Assembly (NCBI RefSeq): GCF_001528665.1
Contig: NZ_BBYJ01000009.1
Span: 124,001 to 188,000, forward strand
Source of the DNA: Microtetraspora malaysiensis
GTDB lineage: Bacteria; Actinomycetota; Actinomycetes; Streptosporangiales; Streptosporangiaceae
Length of the DNA stretch: 64,000 bases
Direction of reading: 5' to 3'
Below the pieces are notes generated by a model, which searched no databases, had not been told where the DNA came from, and saw only the letters and a program-made list of their open reading frames with translations. Made by a program: the position numbers and the translations under genes. Below, one piece after another: positions 35,190 to 44,136 of the stretch. Each line of letters opens with the position of its first letter. The first letter of the stretch is position 1.

Positions 35190-35965
35190 GCACGACCCCC
35201 CCGACGCCCGAACCCCAGGCCGTCATCGACGCCGAGATGGCGCGGATCCGGACGGAGGCCGAGAAGGCCGCCGCGGACGGCGCCCCCGAAGAGCTCCAGC
35301 CGCGGCGCGACTACCCGCCCTACCGCAGCTCCGTCCTGCGCCACCCCGAGCGGCCCCTGGTCGCCGCGCCCGAGGCGTTCACCGAGCTGCGCGGGCCGGT
35401 GTTCGGCGTCACCGACGTGACCGAGCTGGACAGCGACCTCACCCGGCAGCACCACGGCGAGCCGCTCGGCGAGCGGATCGTCGTGACCGGCCGGGTCCTC
35501 GACCGGGACGGCCGCCCGGTGCGCGGCCAGCTCGTGGAGATCTGGCAGGCCAACGCGTCCGGGCGGTACGCGCACAAGCGCGACCAGCACCCGGCCCCGC
35601 TCGACCCCAACTTCACCGGCACCGGCCGCTGCCTCACCGACGACGAGGGCCGCTACACCTTCACCAGCATCAAGCCGGGGGCCTACCCCTGGCGCAACCA
35701 TCTGAACGCCTGGCGCCCGGCGCACATCCACTTCTCGCTGTTCGGCACCGCCTTCACCCAGCGGCTCATCACCCAGATGTACTTCCCGAACGATCCGCTG
35801 TTCCCGTACGACCCGATCTTCAACTCGATCACGGACGAGCGGGCCAGGCAGCGCCTGATCGCCACGTACGACCATGACCTGTCCAGCCCCGAGTGGTCGC
35901 TTGGCTACCGTTGGGACATCGTCCTCGACGGGCCGTCCGCGACCTGCATGGAGGAAGGCCGTTGA
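35186..35965 (+). CDS. pcaH: Protocatechuate 3,4-dioxygenase beta subunit
   Basis: This 259-aa iron-binding subunit opens the protocatechuate ring between the two hydroxyl groups. The Fe(III) ligands appear as Tyr in ASGRYAHKRDQH, Tyr in KPGAYPWRNHLNAW and the His pair in RPAHIHFSLFG. The intradiol beta-sandwich signature is VTGRVLDRDGRPVRGQLVEIWQANASGRY. ATG 35186 has GAGGAGG upstream within a short preceding frame. TGA overlaps the TTG of pcaG. Confidence 0.95.
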   Translation: MSTTPPTPEPQAVIDAEMARIRTEAEKAAADGAPEELQPRRDYPPYRSSVLRHPERPLVAAPEAFTELRGPVFGVTDVTELDSDLTRQHHGEPLGERIVVTGRVLDRDGRPVRGQLVEIWQANASGRYAHKRDQHPAPLDPNFTGTGRCLTDDEGRYTFTSIKPGAYPWRNHLNAWRPAHIHFSLFGTAFTQRLITQMYFPNDPLFPYDPIFNSITDERARQRLIATYDHDLSSPEWSLGYRWDIVLDGPSATCMEEGR

Positions 35966-36528
35966 GACCGCCCACACCGTCCCAGACCATCGGCCCCTTC
36001 TACGGCTACGCGCTGCCGTTCGCGGGAGGGGGCGACCTCGTCCCGCCCGGCCACCCGGGGGCGATCATCGTGCACGGCGCGGTCCTCGACGGCGCCGGGC
36101 AGCCGATCCCCGACGCGCTGCTGGAGTTCTGGCAGGCCGACCCCGCAGGGGGGCTGACGGGCGCGCCCGGCTCGATGCGCCGCGACCCGGTCACCGGCTC
36201 CTTCGCCGGCCGTTCCGGCGTCGGTTTCACCGGGTTCGGCCGGGTAGCGGCCGACGCCGACGGCCACTGGACGCTCCGCACGCTCCCTCCGGGGCCCGCC
36301 GCTCCCGGGGCCCTGCCGTACATCTCGGTGTGCGTCTTCGCGCGTGGGCTGCTGCACCACCTGTACACGCGCGTCTACCTGGAGGACACGGCGGGCGACC
36401 CGCTGCTCGACTCCCTCGACCCGGACCGCCGCGCCACGCTGATCGCCCGGCCCGAGCAGGACGGGACCTACCGGTTCGACATCCGCCTTCAAGGCGGCGA
36501 GGAGACGGTCTTCCTTGACTTCGGCTGA
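35962..36528 (+). CDS. pcaG: Protocatechuate 3,4-dioxygenase alpha subunit
   Basis: This 188-aa partner of PcaH lacks the iron ligands and helps form the active-site pocket. It begins RPPTPSQTIGPFYGYALPF, which is typical of the alpha subunit, with DALLEFWQADPAGG and a conserved FARGLLHHLYTRVYLED. The start codon is TTG at 35962, overlapping the pcaH stop (TTGA), with GGAGGAAGG upstream. The C-terminus overlaps pcaB by 14 nt. Confidence 0.94.
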   Translation: MRPPTPSQTIGPFYGYALPFAGGGDLVPPGHPGAIIVHGAVLDGAGQPIPDALLEFWQADPAGGLTGAPGSMRRDPVTGSFAGRSGVGFTGFGRVAADADGHWTLRTLPPGPAAPGALPYISVCVFARGLLHHLYTRVYLEDTAGDPLLDSLDPDRRATLIARPEQDGTYRFDIRLQGGEETVFLDFG

Positions 36529-37924
36529 CATCCCGGCCCGGAGCCCGGACGAGGGGCGGCCCGGCGAGCCGGGCCTGCTCACCCCCGCCTGGACCGGGAG
36601 CGCCGTCGAGGAGGCCACCGGCGACGTCGCCGTCCTGCAAGCGATGCTCGACGCAGAGGCGGCGCTCGCCCGGGCCCAGGCCGCGCTCGGCATGGTCCCG
36701 GCCTCCGCCGCCGAGGCGATCGGCGCGGCCGCCGACGCCCGGCTCTACGACGTGCGCGACATCGCCCTGCGGGCCGGGGCCGGCGGCAACCCGGCGATCC
36801 CGCTGGTCGCCGACCTCACCGCGGCCGTGGCCCGCCGCGCCCCCGAGGCCGCGCCGTACGTGCACCTGGGGGCGACCAGCCAGGACATCGTGGACACCGC
36901 GCTGATGCTGGTGGCCTCCCGGGCGCTGCCGCTGATCGCCGCCGACCTCGGCCGCGCCGCCGCGGCGCTGGCCCGGCTCGCCGCCGAGCACCGCGACACC
37001 GTCCTGCCCGCGCGCACGCTCACCCAGCACGCCGTACCGACCACCTTCGGGCTCAAGGCGGCGGGGTGGCGCGCCCTGGTCCTGGACGCGACGGACCGGC
37101 TCTCCCGCCTCACGCTGCCCGCGCAGCTCGGCGGCGCGGCGGGGACGCTGGCCGCCTTCCACGAGTACGCGGGGAACCCGGCCGCGGCCGAGGGCCTCGA
37201 CGTGGGGGTGGCGCTGCTGCGCCGGTTCGCCGCCGAGACCGGGCTGGCCGAGCCGCCGCTGCCCTGGCATGTGCTGCGCACTCCGGTGGCCGACCTCGGG
37301 TCGGCCCTCGCGTTCACCGCCGGCGCGCTCGGCAAGATGGCCGCCGACGTGCTGGTGCTGACCCGCACCGAGATCGGCGAGCTCTCCGAAGGCGCGGGCG
37401 GCGGCTCGTCCGCCATGCCGCACAAGAGCAACCCGGTCCGCGCCACGCTCATGGCGGCGGCCGCGCGGCAGGCGCCCGCGCTCGCCGCCGTCCTCCTGGC
37501 GTCCCTCGCCGCGGAGGACGAGCGCCCGGCGGGCGCGTGGCACGCCGAGTGGCCCGCGCTGCGGGAGCTGCTGCGTGTCGCGGGCGGAGCCGCGGCGAAC
37601 GCCGCCGAGCTGGCGGAGGGGCTGCGCGTCCACCCCGGCCGGATGCGCGCCGACCTCGGCCACACCGGCGGCCTCCTCCTCGCGGAACGCCTCGCGGCGG
37701 CGCTCACCCCGGCGCTCGGCCGCGCCGCCGCCAGGGCCGCGGTGGAACGCGCCGCGCGCCGGGCCGCCGCCGACGGCGTCGGCCTGGACGAGGCGCTCCG
37801 CGACGAACGACTCCCCATCACGGAGGACGAGCTGCGCCGTCTGCTCGACCCCGCCGCCTACGTGGGTTCCGCCCCGGCGCTGACCGAGCGGGCCCTTCGC
37901 CGCCAGTCGCAGGTCAAGGAGTGA
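36515..37924 (+). CDS. pcaB: 3-carboxy-cis,cis-muconate cycloisomerase
   Basis: This 469-aa member of the fumarase/aspartase superfamily lactonises 3-carboxymuconate. The superfamily signature is GGGSSAMPHKSNPVRAT; HLGATSQDIVDTALML and LTQHAVPTTFG are the other conserved blocks lining the active site. TTG 36515 is used, with GGAG 10 nt upstream inside the pcaG tail. The stop overlaps the region of the pcaL ribosome site. The order pcaG-pcaB-pcaL is that of Streptomyces. Confidence 0.94.
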   Translation: MTSADIPARSPDEGRPGEPGLLTPAWTGSAVEEATGDVAVLQAMLDAEAALARAQAALGMVPASAAEAIGAAADARLYDVRDIALRAGAGGNPAIPLVADLTAAVARRAPEAAPYVHLGATSQDIVDTALMLVASRALPLIAADLGRAAAALARLAAEHRDTVLPARTLTQHAVPTTFGLKAAGWRALVLDATDRLSRLTLPAQLGGAAGTLAAFHEYAGNPAAAEGLDVGVALLRRFAAETGLAEPPLPWHVLRTPVADLGSALAFTAGALGKMAADVLVLTRTEIGELSEGAGGGSSAMPHKSNPVRATLMAAAARQAPALAAVLLASLAAEDERPAGAWHAEWPALRELLRVAGGAAANAAELAEGLRVHPGRMRADLGHTGGLLLAERLAAALTPALGRAAARAAVERAARRAAADGVGLDEALRDERLPITEDELRRLLDPAAYVGSAPALTERALRRQSQVKE

Positions 37925-37926
37925 CG

Positions 37927-39105
37927 ATGAAGCCTGCCCACGCTCCCGGCAGCCCCGGGCGCCTGCACCACCGCGCCGACGGCCGCCGGGACGCTCCCGC
38001 GCTCCTGCTCGGCCCCTCGCTCGGCACCACCCTCGCCGTGTGGGACCCCCAGGTGCCCGCGCTCGCCCGGGACCATCGCGTCGTGCGGTGGGACCTTCCC
38101 GGCCACGGCGGCTCGCCGTCCGTGCTCGGCGAGGGGGCCACGGTCGCCGACCTAGCCGGGCTCGTCCTCGACCTGGCCGACGCCCTCGGCGTGGACCGGT
38201 TCCACTACGCCGGGATCTCCCTCGGCGGCGCGGTCGGCGCGTGGCTGGCGCTCCACCACCCCGACCGGGTCGCCTCGCTCACCATGGTGTGCTCGTCGGC
38301 CCGGTTCGGCCCGGAAGAGATGTGGCGCGAGCGGGCCGCGATCGTCCGGGCCAAGGGCACCGGCGTCGTGGCCGAGTCCGCCCCTCAACGCTGGTTCACC
38401 CCAGCCTTCACCGAGGCGGCCCCCTTCCTCGACGAGCTGCGCGAGGTCGACGCCGACGGGTACGCCGCCTGCTGCGACGCGCTCGCGACCTACGACATCC
38501 GCGCCGAGCTGGGCCGGATCGCCGCGCCGACCCTGGTGATCGGCGGCCGGGACGACGTGGCCACGACGCCCGCGCACGCGCGGGAGCTGGCCGACGGCAT
38601 CCCCGGCGCGACGCTCGTGGAGATCCCCGGAGCGGCCCACCTGGCCGGCGTGGAACGGCCCGGCCCCGTGCTGACCGCCCTGCTCACCCACCTCGAAGGC
38701 GGCGGTCCGGCCCGCGCGGACGGCTCCCGCCGGTATGCCGCCGGGATGGGCGTGCGCCGCGCCGTGCTCGGCGACGCGCACGTGGACCGGGCCACCGCGA
38801 ACGCCGACTCCTTCACCGCCGACTTCCAGGACTTCATCACCCGCTACGCCTGGGGCGAGATCTGGACCAGGCCCGGCCTGGACCGCCGTACGCGCAGTTG
38901 CGTCACGCTGACCGCGCTCGTCGCGGGCGGCCACCTGGAGGAGCTGGCGATGCACGTCAGAGCCGCGCTGCGCAACGGTCTCACCCCCGACGAGATCAAG
39001 GAAGTCCTGCTGCAGGCGGCCGTCTACTGCGGCGTCCCCGCTGCCAACGCCGCGTTCGCCGTGGCTCAGCGCACCCTGAACGAGCTCCAGGAGAGGAACA
39101 CATGA
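37927..39105 (+). CDS. pcaL: Fused 3-oxoadipate enol-lactonase / 4-carboxymuconolactone decarboxylase
   Basis: This 392-aa bifunctional enzyme combines PcaD and PcaC. Residues about 1-260 form an alpha/beta hydrolase with nucleophile Ser in YAGISLGGAVG, Asp in GGRDDVATTP and His in GAAHLAGVE. Residues about 270-392 are a carboxymuconolactone decarboxylase domain (RAVLGDAHVDRATANADSFTADFQDFITRYAWGEIW, then TALVAGGHLEELAMHVRAALRNG). Such fusions are known in Streptomyces and Rhodococcus. ATG 37927 with AAGGAG 5 nt away is preferred to GTG 37921. Confidence 0.94.
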   Translation: MKPAHAPGSPGRLHHRADGRRDAPALLLGPSLGTTLAVWDPQVPALARDHRVVRWDLPGHGGSPSVLGEGATVADLAGLVLDLADALGVDRFHYAGISLGGAVGAWLALHHPDRVASLTMVCSSARFGPEEMWRERAAIVRAKGTGVVAESAPQRWFTPAFTEAAPFLDELREVDADGYAACCDALATYDIRAELGRIAAPTLVIGGRDDVATTPAHARELADGIPGATLVEIPGAAHLAGVERPGPVLTALLTHLEGGGPARADGSRRYAAGMGVRRAVLGDAHVDRATANADSFTADFQDFITRYAWGEIWTRPGLDRRTRSCVTLTALVAGGHLEELAMHVRAALRNGLTPDEIKEVLLQAAVYCGVPAANAAFAVAQRTLNELQERNT

Positions 39106-40289
39106 GCGTCCCCGCCCGCACCACCGTCGCGATCATCGGGGCCGGCCCCGCCGGGCTGCTCCTGGCCCGGCTGCTCCGGCGCTCCGGCATCGACTCCGTC
39201 GTGCTGGAACACCGTGACCGCGCGTACGTCGAGCAGCGCCAGCGCGCCGGCATCCTTGAGCAGGGCACGATCGACGTCCTGCGCGAGTGCGGCGCCGGTG
39301 AGCGGATGGACCGCGAGGGCCTCCCGCACAACGGCGTCGAGCTGCGCTTCGACGGCCGGGGCCACCGGATCGACTTCCCGTCGCTCACCGGCGGCCGCGC
39401 CGTCATGGTCTACGCCCAGACCGAGATGGTGAAGGACCTGGTGGCGCTCCAGCTCGCCGAGGGCGGCCCGCTGCTGTTCGAGGCGCGCGCCGTCGCCATC
39501 GAGGGGCTGGAGGCCGGGCAGCCGTCGGTCCGCTACGTCCACGAGGGCCGTGAGCACACCCTGGCCTGCGACTTCGTGGTGGGCTGCGACGGCTTCCACG
39601 GCATCGCCCGCGCCGCCGTCCCGTCCGACGTGCTGCGCACCTTCGATCGGGAGTACCCCTACTCCTGGCTCGGCATCATGGCCGACGTCCCGCCCTCGTC
39701 CGACGAGCTGATCTACGCGCACTCCGAGCGCGGCTTCGCCCTGCTCAGCATGCGCACGCCCACGGTCAGCCGGCTGTACCTCCAGGTGCCGAACGGCACC
39801 GACCCCGCCGACTGGCCGGACGAGCGCATCTGGGACGAGCTGGACCTCCGGTTCGCCGTGGACGGCGACTGGAAGCTGGAGCGCGGCCCCATCACGTCGA
39901 AGTCGGTCACCCCGATGCGGAGCTTCGTCACCGAGCCCATGCGGTACGGCCCGCTCTTCCTGGCCGGGGACGCCGCGCACATCGTGCCGCCGACCGGGGC
40001 CAAGGGGCTGAACCTCGCCGCCGCCGATGTGGTCGTCCTGGCCCGGGCGCTCGCCCGGTGGCACGAGACCGGCGCCGCCGACCTTCTCGACGCGTACTCC
40101 GACACCTGCCTGCGCCGGGTCTGGCGGGCCGAGCACTTCTCCTATTTCATGACCACGACCCTGCACCCCGACCCCGCGCAGAGCGACTTCGACACCCGGC
40201 TGCAGCTCTCGCAGCTGCATCGGGTCGCCGACTCCGAGGCCGCGGCGGCCGAGCTGGCGCAGAACTACGTCGGATCCCCCTTCGAGTGA
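39102..40289 (+). CDS. pobA: 4-hydroxybenzoate 3-monooxygenase
   Basis: This 395-aa FAD-dependent hydroxylase converts 4-hydroxybenzoate to protocatechuate, feeding PcaHG. FAD motifs are the N-terminal GAGPAGLLLARLL, the DG motif VVGCDGFHGIARAAVP and LFLAGDAAHIVPPTGAKGLNLAAADV. The substrate loop around AGILEQGTIDVLRECG and the Tyr residues in FDREYPYSWLGI fit PobA. ATG overlaps the pcaL stop. As the last gene of the operon it joins upper and lower pathways under one promoter. Confidence 0.95.
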   Translation: MSVPARTTVAIIGAGPAGLLLARLLRRSGIDSVVLEHRDRAYVEQRQRAGILEQGTIDVLRECGAGERMDREGLPHNGVELRFDGRGHRIDFPSLTGGRAVMVYAQTEMVKDLVALQLAEGGPLLFEARAVAIEGLEAGQPSVRYVHEGREHTLACDFVVGCDGFHGIARAAVPSDVLRTFDREYPYSWLGIMADVPPSSDELIYAHSERGFALLSMRTPTVSRLYLQVPNGTDPADWPDERIWDELDLRFAVDGDWKLERGPITSKSVTPMRSFVTEPMRYGPLFLAGDAAHIVPPTGAKGLNLAAADVVVLARALARWHETGAADLLDAYSDTCLRRVWRAEHFSYFMTTTLHPDPAQSDFDTRLQLSQLHRVADSEAAAAELAQNYVGSPFE

Positions 40290-40305
40290 CCACCGGCCCC
40301 GTCTT

Positions 40306-40324
40306 CCCGCCGTTTCCCGGCGGG
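40306..40324 (+). terminator. Hairpin after pobA
   Basis: CCCGCCG (40306-40312) and CGGCGGG (40318-40324) form a 7-bp GC stem with a 5-nt loop, 17 bp past the pobA stop. No T-tract follows, as is common for actinomycete terminators. Confidence 0.5.
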
Positions 40325-40376
40325 GGACCGGGCTGTCTCCCCGCCGCCTGATGCGCGCGGGCCGCGTCATGGCGTA

Positions 40377-40392
40377 TGCCTATTTATAGGCA
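40377..40392. promoter_or_regulatory. AT-rich 16-bp palindrome upstream of a small membrane protein
   Basis: TGCCTAT (40377-40383) and ATAGGCA (40386-40392) are perfect inverted arms around TT, about 70 bp before the ATG of the 53-aa protein. Its AT content contrasts sharply with the surroundings. It is probably a dimeric regulator site at a promoter; the regulator is unknown. Confidence 0.55.
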
Positions 40393-40461
40393 GATAAGGC
40401 GCGACCCGCCGCTGGAAGGGTGCCCTCAGCCCTTCCGCGGCCGGAACTCGGGGAGGAACAG

Positions 40462-40623
40462 ATGGTTGAGCTGCTGGGAGCGGTGGTCTCCCTGGCGGCC
40501 GTGACGCTGCTCGGTCTGATCGCGTTGCTGCTGATCTCGGTGTGCATGCTCCTGGGGTTGGCGGGGATGGCCGCCTCCACCCGGCGTGAGCCCCAGCCGG
40601 TCTCCCGGATGCCCGCCGCGTGA
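40462..40623 (+). CDS. 53-aa single-pass membrane peptide
   Basis: I do not recognise this small protein. The first 37 residues are hydrophobic (VELLGAVVSLAAVTLLGLIALLLISVCMLLGLAGMAAS), followed by a short polar tail RREPQPVSRMPAA. GGGGAGGAACAG precedes the ATG with good spacing, and the frame is closed by TGA. It lies between a palindromic site and an MFS efflux pump in the same direction (87 bp away), so it may be cotranscribed with the pump. Confidence 0.65.
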   Translation: MVELLGAVVSLAAVTLLGLIALLLISVCMLLGLAGMAASTRREPQPVSRMPAA

Positions 40624-40710
40624 TCCAGATCCCCGCCGGGTGACCCGGATCCCCCGGGCCGCCCGGCGGGCGCGTGCATGAGGGCCCGCTCTCGGGGGAC
40701 AGGGGGACCC

Positions 40711-42726
40711 ATGGGGGAGAGCGGGACGGCCGCCGCGCCCGCCCGCGAGCGCGGCGTATGGGCGGTGATCCTCGCGCTGATGCTGGCGATGCTCCTCGCC
40801 GCTCTGGACCAGACGATCGTGTCCACCGCGCTCCCGACCATCGTCGGCGAGTTCGGCGGGCTCAACCACCTGTCGTGGGTCGTGACCGCGTACCTGCTCG
40901 CCTCCACGGTCTCCACCCCGCTGTGGGGGAAGCTGGGCGACCAGTACGGCCGCCGGCACCTCTTCCAGGCCGCCATCGTGATCTTCCTGGTGGGGTCGGC
41001 GCTGTGCGGGCTGGCCGGGGGCATGACCCAGCTCATCGCGTTCCGGGCGCTGCAGGGCCTCGGCGGCGGCGGGCTGATGGTGCTGGCCATGGCCATCGTC
41101 GCGGACGTGGTCGCCCCCCGTGACCGAGGCCGCTACCAGGGGTTCTTCGGCGGTGTCTTCGCCTTCGCCAGCGTGGTCGGGCCGCTGCTCGGCGGGCTGT
41201 TCGTCGACCGGCTCTCCTGGCGCTGGGTCTTCTACATCAACGTGCCGATCGGCGTTGTCGCGCTCTTCGTCATCGCCGCGACCCTGCGCGGGTGGCGGGA
41301 CCGCAGGCCGCACGCCATCGACTATCCGGGCGCCGTCCTCCTCGGCGCGGCGGTCACCTGCGTCGTGCTCGCCACCTCCTGGGGCGGCAGCCGGTACGCC
41401 TGGGACTCCCCGCCGATCCTCGGCCTGGGCGCGGCGGCCGCGCTCCTGCTCGTGCTGTGGGTGCGGGTCGAGCGGCGCGCCGCGGAGCCGATCGTGCCGC
41501 TCCACCTGTTCCGGGTCGACGTGTTCTCCGTCGCCGCCGCGCTCGGCTTCGTGGTGGGCTTCACCATGATGGGCACGCTCGCCTACCTGCCGCTGTTCCT
41601 CCAGGTGGTGCACGGCGTCTCGGCGACCACGTCCGGCCTCTATCTGCTGCCGATGATGGCGGGGATGCTCGGCACCTCGATCGCGTCCGGGCAGGCGATC
41701 AGTCGCACCGGGCACTACCGGATCTACCCGATCGCCGGCATGGCGATCACCACGGGGGCGCTGCTGCTGCTCCACGGCATGAGCGAGCACAGCTCCACGC
41801 TCTCCCTGAGCCTCCGGTTCCTGGCCCTCGGCGTCGGGCTCGGCCTGGTCATGCAGGTCCTCGTGATCGCCGTGCAGAACGTCGTGGACTACCGCGATCT
41901 CGGGGTCGCCACCTCGTCGGTGACGTTCTTCCGCTCCATCGGCGGGTCGTTCGGCGTCTCCCTCTTCGGCACGGTCTTCGCCGGGCAGGTCGCCGTACGC
42001 GCCGCGGAGGCGCTGCGCGGCGCCACGCTCCCGCCCGGGTTCCACCCGGCGGCGGTGCAGGGCAGCCCCGCGCTGCTGTCCCGGCTGCCCCCGGACATCG
42101 CCGCCCGGGTCGTGCACGCCTACGCGGAATCGGTGACCACGATCTTCCTGTACGCGGCGCCGGTCGCCTTCGCCGGACTCGTCCTCGCCTGTTTCCTGCG
42201 GCAGGTGCCGCTGCGGACGACCGTCGGGACCGCGGCCGCCGACCTCGGCGAGGGCTACGGGGCGCCGTGCGACCGCTCCTCGCTGGAGGAGATCGAGCGG
42301 GCGCTCACCGTGCTCATGCGGAAGGACCCCGAGGCCGCCCGGCTGTACCGCGAACTGGCCCGGCGCGCCGGGTACGACCTGCCGGCCGGGGCCGTGTGGA
42401 TGCTCGCGCGGGTGGCCAGGACCGGCCGCGCCGGCCGTACGGCGCTGGCGGCGCGGGCCGGCACCACGCCGGAGCGGGGCACGGGCTGCGCCCAGCCGCT
42501 GGTGGACCGCGGTCTCGTCGAGCGTTCAGGCGACGACCTGGTCATCACCGGTCCGGGCCGGGAGGCCGTCCGGCGGATGGTCGCGGTCCGCCGGGCCGCG
42601 CTCGCCCGCCACCTCGACGGGTGGAACCCGGACAGCAACCCGGAGCTCACCGCGCTGCTGTCCCGGCTGGCCACGGAGACCGTCGGCGACGACCGCGACG
42701 CCCGGGGCGCGGTCGACGCGACCTGA
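40711..42726 (+). CDS. DHA2 family MFS efflux pump with C-terminal winged-helix-like domain
   Basis: This 671-aa protein begins with a 14-helix drug:H+ antiporter of the EmrB/QacA type: LAALDQTIVSTALPTIVGEFGG and WGKLGDQYGRRHLF (motif A) are diagnostic. After the last helix (about residue 510) comes a soluble stretch of about 150 residues (about 522-671) reading SSLEEIERALTVLM ... VWMLARVARTGRAGRTALAARAGTTPERGTGCAQPLVDRGLVERSGDDLVITGPGREAVRRM, which has MarR-like winged-helix character. It would face the cytoplasm. ATG 40711 has GGGGGACCC upstream. The substrate is unknown; the fused domain suggests self-sensing of substrate or DNA/protein contact. Confidence 0.88.
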   Translation: MGESGTAAAPARERGVWAVILALMLAMLLAALDQTIVSTALPTIVGEFGGLNHLSWVVTAYLLASTVSTPLWGKLGDQYGRRHLFQAAIVIFLVGSALCGLAGGMTQLIAFRALQGLGGGGLMVLAMAIVADVVAPRDRGRYQGFFGGVFAFASVVGPLLGGLFVDRLSWRWVFYINVPIGVVALFVIAATLRGWRDRRPHAIDYPGAVLLGAAVTCVVLATSWGGSRYAWDSPPILGLGAAAALLLVLWVRVERRAAEPIVPLHLFRVDVFSVAAALGFVVGFTMMGTLAYLPLFLQVVHGVSATTSGLYLLPMMAGMLGTSIASGQAISRTGHYRIYPIAGMAITTGALLLLHGMSEHSSTLSLSLRFLALGVGLGLVMQVLVIAVQNVVDYRDLGVATSSVTFFRSIGGSFGVSLFGTVFAGQVAVRAAEALRGATLPPGFHPAAVQGSPALLSRLPPDIAARVVHAYAESVTTIFLYAAPVAFAGLVLACFLRQVPLRTTVGTAAADLGEGYGAPCDRSSLEEIERALTVLMRKDPEAARLYRELARRAGYDLPAGAVWMLARVARTGRAGRTALAARAGTTPERGTGCAQPLVDRGLVERSGDDLVITGPGREAVRRMVAVRRAALARHLDGWNPDSNPELTALLSRLATETVGDDRDARGAVDAT

Positions 42727-42790
42727 ACACGCGAGCGGAAAGCCGCCCCGCCCGGACGCATACGTACGCGGAGAGGGGCAGGGGACGCGT

Positions 42791-43282
42791 ATGAGCGAGC
42801 GCACGAGACCGGAGCCCGACCCGCGCTCCCGGGCCGAGGACGAGGGCATCCCCGACCTCGGGGAGGGGACCCCGCAGCGCCAGTGGGCGAACGACCCCCA
42901 GGAGGAGCCGCTCCCCGGAGACCGGCCGGTCGGCCTCGACGAGTACGGCACCACGCCCGCGGAGATGGCGCAGGGGGAGTCGCTGGACATGCGCCTGCGC
43001 CGGGAGGTCCCCGACAAGACGCTGCTCTACGGCTCGCCGGAGGACGCCGAGCCCGACATCGCCGACGAGAGGGTCCCGTACGGGCGCGACGAGGAGGCGG
43101 AGACCGGCCGCTCCGAGAACGAGGACGAGGACGAGGACGTCCGCCGCCCGGCGGGGCGCCTCGTGGACCCCGACGAGGGGCTCGGCCCCGACGTGGACAA
43201 GGAGATGATCGGGGAGGACGTCGGACCCGACACCGGCGGCTTCGGCCCCGAGGAGAGCGCGATGCGGATCGAACCCGAGTGA
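42791..43282 (+). CDS. DUF5709 family acidic protein
   Basis: This 163-aa, very acidic and apparently disordered protein has the DUF5709 features DEGIPDLGEGTPQRQWANDPQEEPLPGDRPVGLDEYGTTPAEMAQGESLDMRLRREVPD, then acidic runs and a closing GPEESAMRIEPE. The family is common in actinomycetes and of unknown function. ATG 42791 follows GGGGCAGGGG. It stands alone after the MFS gene. Confidence 0.8.
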   Translation: MSERTRPEPDPRSRAEDEGIPDLGEGTPQRQWANDPQEEPLPGDRPVGLDEYGTTPAEMAQGESLDMRLRREVPDKTLLYGSPEDAEPDIADERVPYGRDEEAETGRSENEDEDEDVRRPAGRLVDPDEGLGPDVDKEMIGEDVGPDTGGFGPEESAMRIEPE

Positions 43283-43418
43283 CCCCGCGCAGGCGTCCGG
43301 TGACCCGCCTCCCGGGTGCCTGCGCGGCCATCGGCGGACACGGTCCCCGAGATCGGCTGTGAGCGAAGCGGGCCGCCAAGATCGGTGATCTTTCGGCTGG
43401 ACGCGTTACGCTCCGACG

Positions 43419-43832
43419 ATGGCGGATGTTGAGACGCGGCACGAGTGGCGGGTGCCGCGGGGGATCCTCGCGGCCAAGGCGATCGCCGCCGCCGTCTGCG
43501 TCGTCCTGGCCCTGCTGGGCGACGTCGCCCAGGCGTTCCTCGCCTCCGTCGCCGCGGCCGGGTTCGCCGCGCTGGCCCTGCGCGACCTGCTCGCGCCCGT
43601 CCGGCTGGCGGTGGACGAGGGCGGGGTCACCGTGCCCGCGGGCTTCGCCGGGAGAGAGCGGCACTCCTGGAACGACGTGGACCGGATCCGGGTGGACACC
43701 CGCCGCCGCTACGGCGTCACGGCGCGGCTGCTGGAGATCGACACGGGGGACCAGGTCCACCTGTTCAGCCGCTACGACCTCGGTGCCCCCGTCGTCGACG
43801 TGGCCGAGATCGTGATGCGACTGCGCCCCTGA
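43419..43832 (+). CDS. Small membrane protein with PH-like C-terminal domain
   Basis: This 137-aa protein has two adjacent hydrophobic segments near the N-terminus (GILAAKAIAAAVCVVLALLGDVAQAFLASVAAAGFAALAL) and a cytoplasmic beta-rich part (VRLAVDEGGVTVPAGFAGRERHSWNDVDRIRVDTRRRYGVTARLLEIDTGDQVHLFSRYDLG) that resembles bacterial PH domains. No partner gene is obvious. The start ATG has only a weak ribosome site. Its function is unknown. Confidence 0.7.
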   Translation: MADVETRHEWRVPRGILAAKAIAAAVCVVLALLGDVAQAFLASVAAAGFAALALRDLLAPVRLAVDEGGVTVPAGFAGRERHSWNDVDRIRVDTRRRYGVTARLLEIDTGDQVHLFSRYDLGAPVVDVAEIVMRLRP

Positions 43833-44034
43833 CGCAGCCACGGCCCGGAAAGTTCCCTGATTCACGCGCGCACAAGGTCGATTGTGAGAACCGCGCCGGC
43901 GAGTGCCGTGTGCCGGGTCGTCGCGGTCGGTCGCCCGAGTGTCTCCAGACATGGAAGAGCCCCCGCGGTGTCGGAGCTGATCGGGGTCTTCGACTCCGCC
44001 GGCTTTGCCGTCGTCCTCGGCCGGACCCGTATGA

Positions 44035-44110
44035 GGGTGTCCGGTTGTTGTCCACATGTGCTGTCCACGGGTGGTGGACACCGTGCTGGCCGTCCGACAG
44101 TGATCTCACG
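44035..44110. repeat. 76-bp TGTCC-rich element, copy A
   Basis: This element is about 89% identical (68 of 76) to bases 46825-46900 in the same orientation, with sharp ends on both sides. It contains three direct TGTCC motifs (44038, 44049, 44062) and an inverted repeat TGTCCAC-GGGTG-GTGGACA (44062-44080). It ends 26 bp before the ATG of the exported protein at 44137. The rest of the 304-bp gap (43833-44136) holds no recognisable gene. Likely a regulatory region rather than a mobile element, since no transposase or target duplication is seen. Confidence 0.75.
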
Positions 44111-44136
44111 TTGTTTCGTTACGAAGGGAGCAAACG

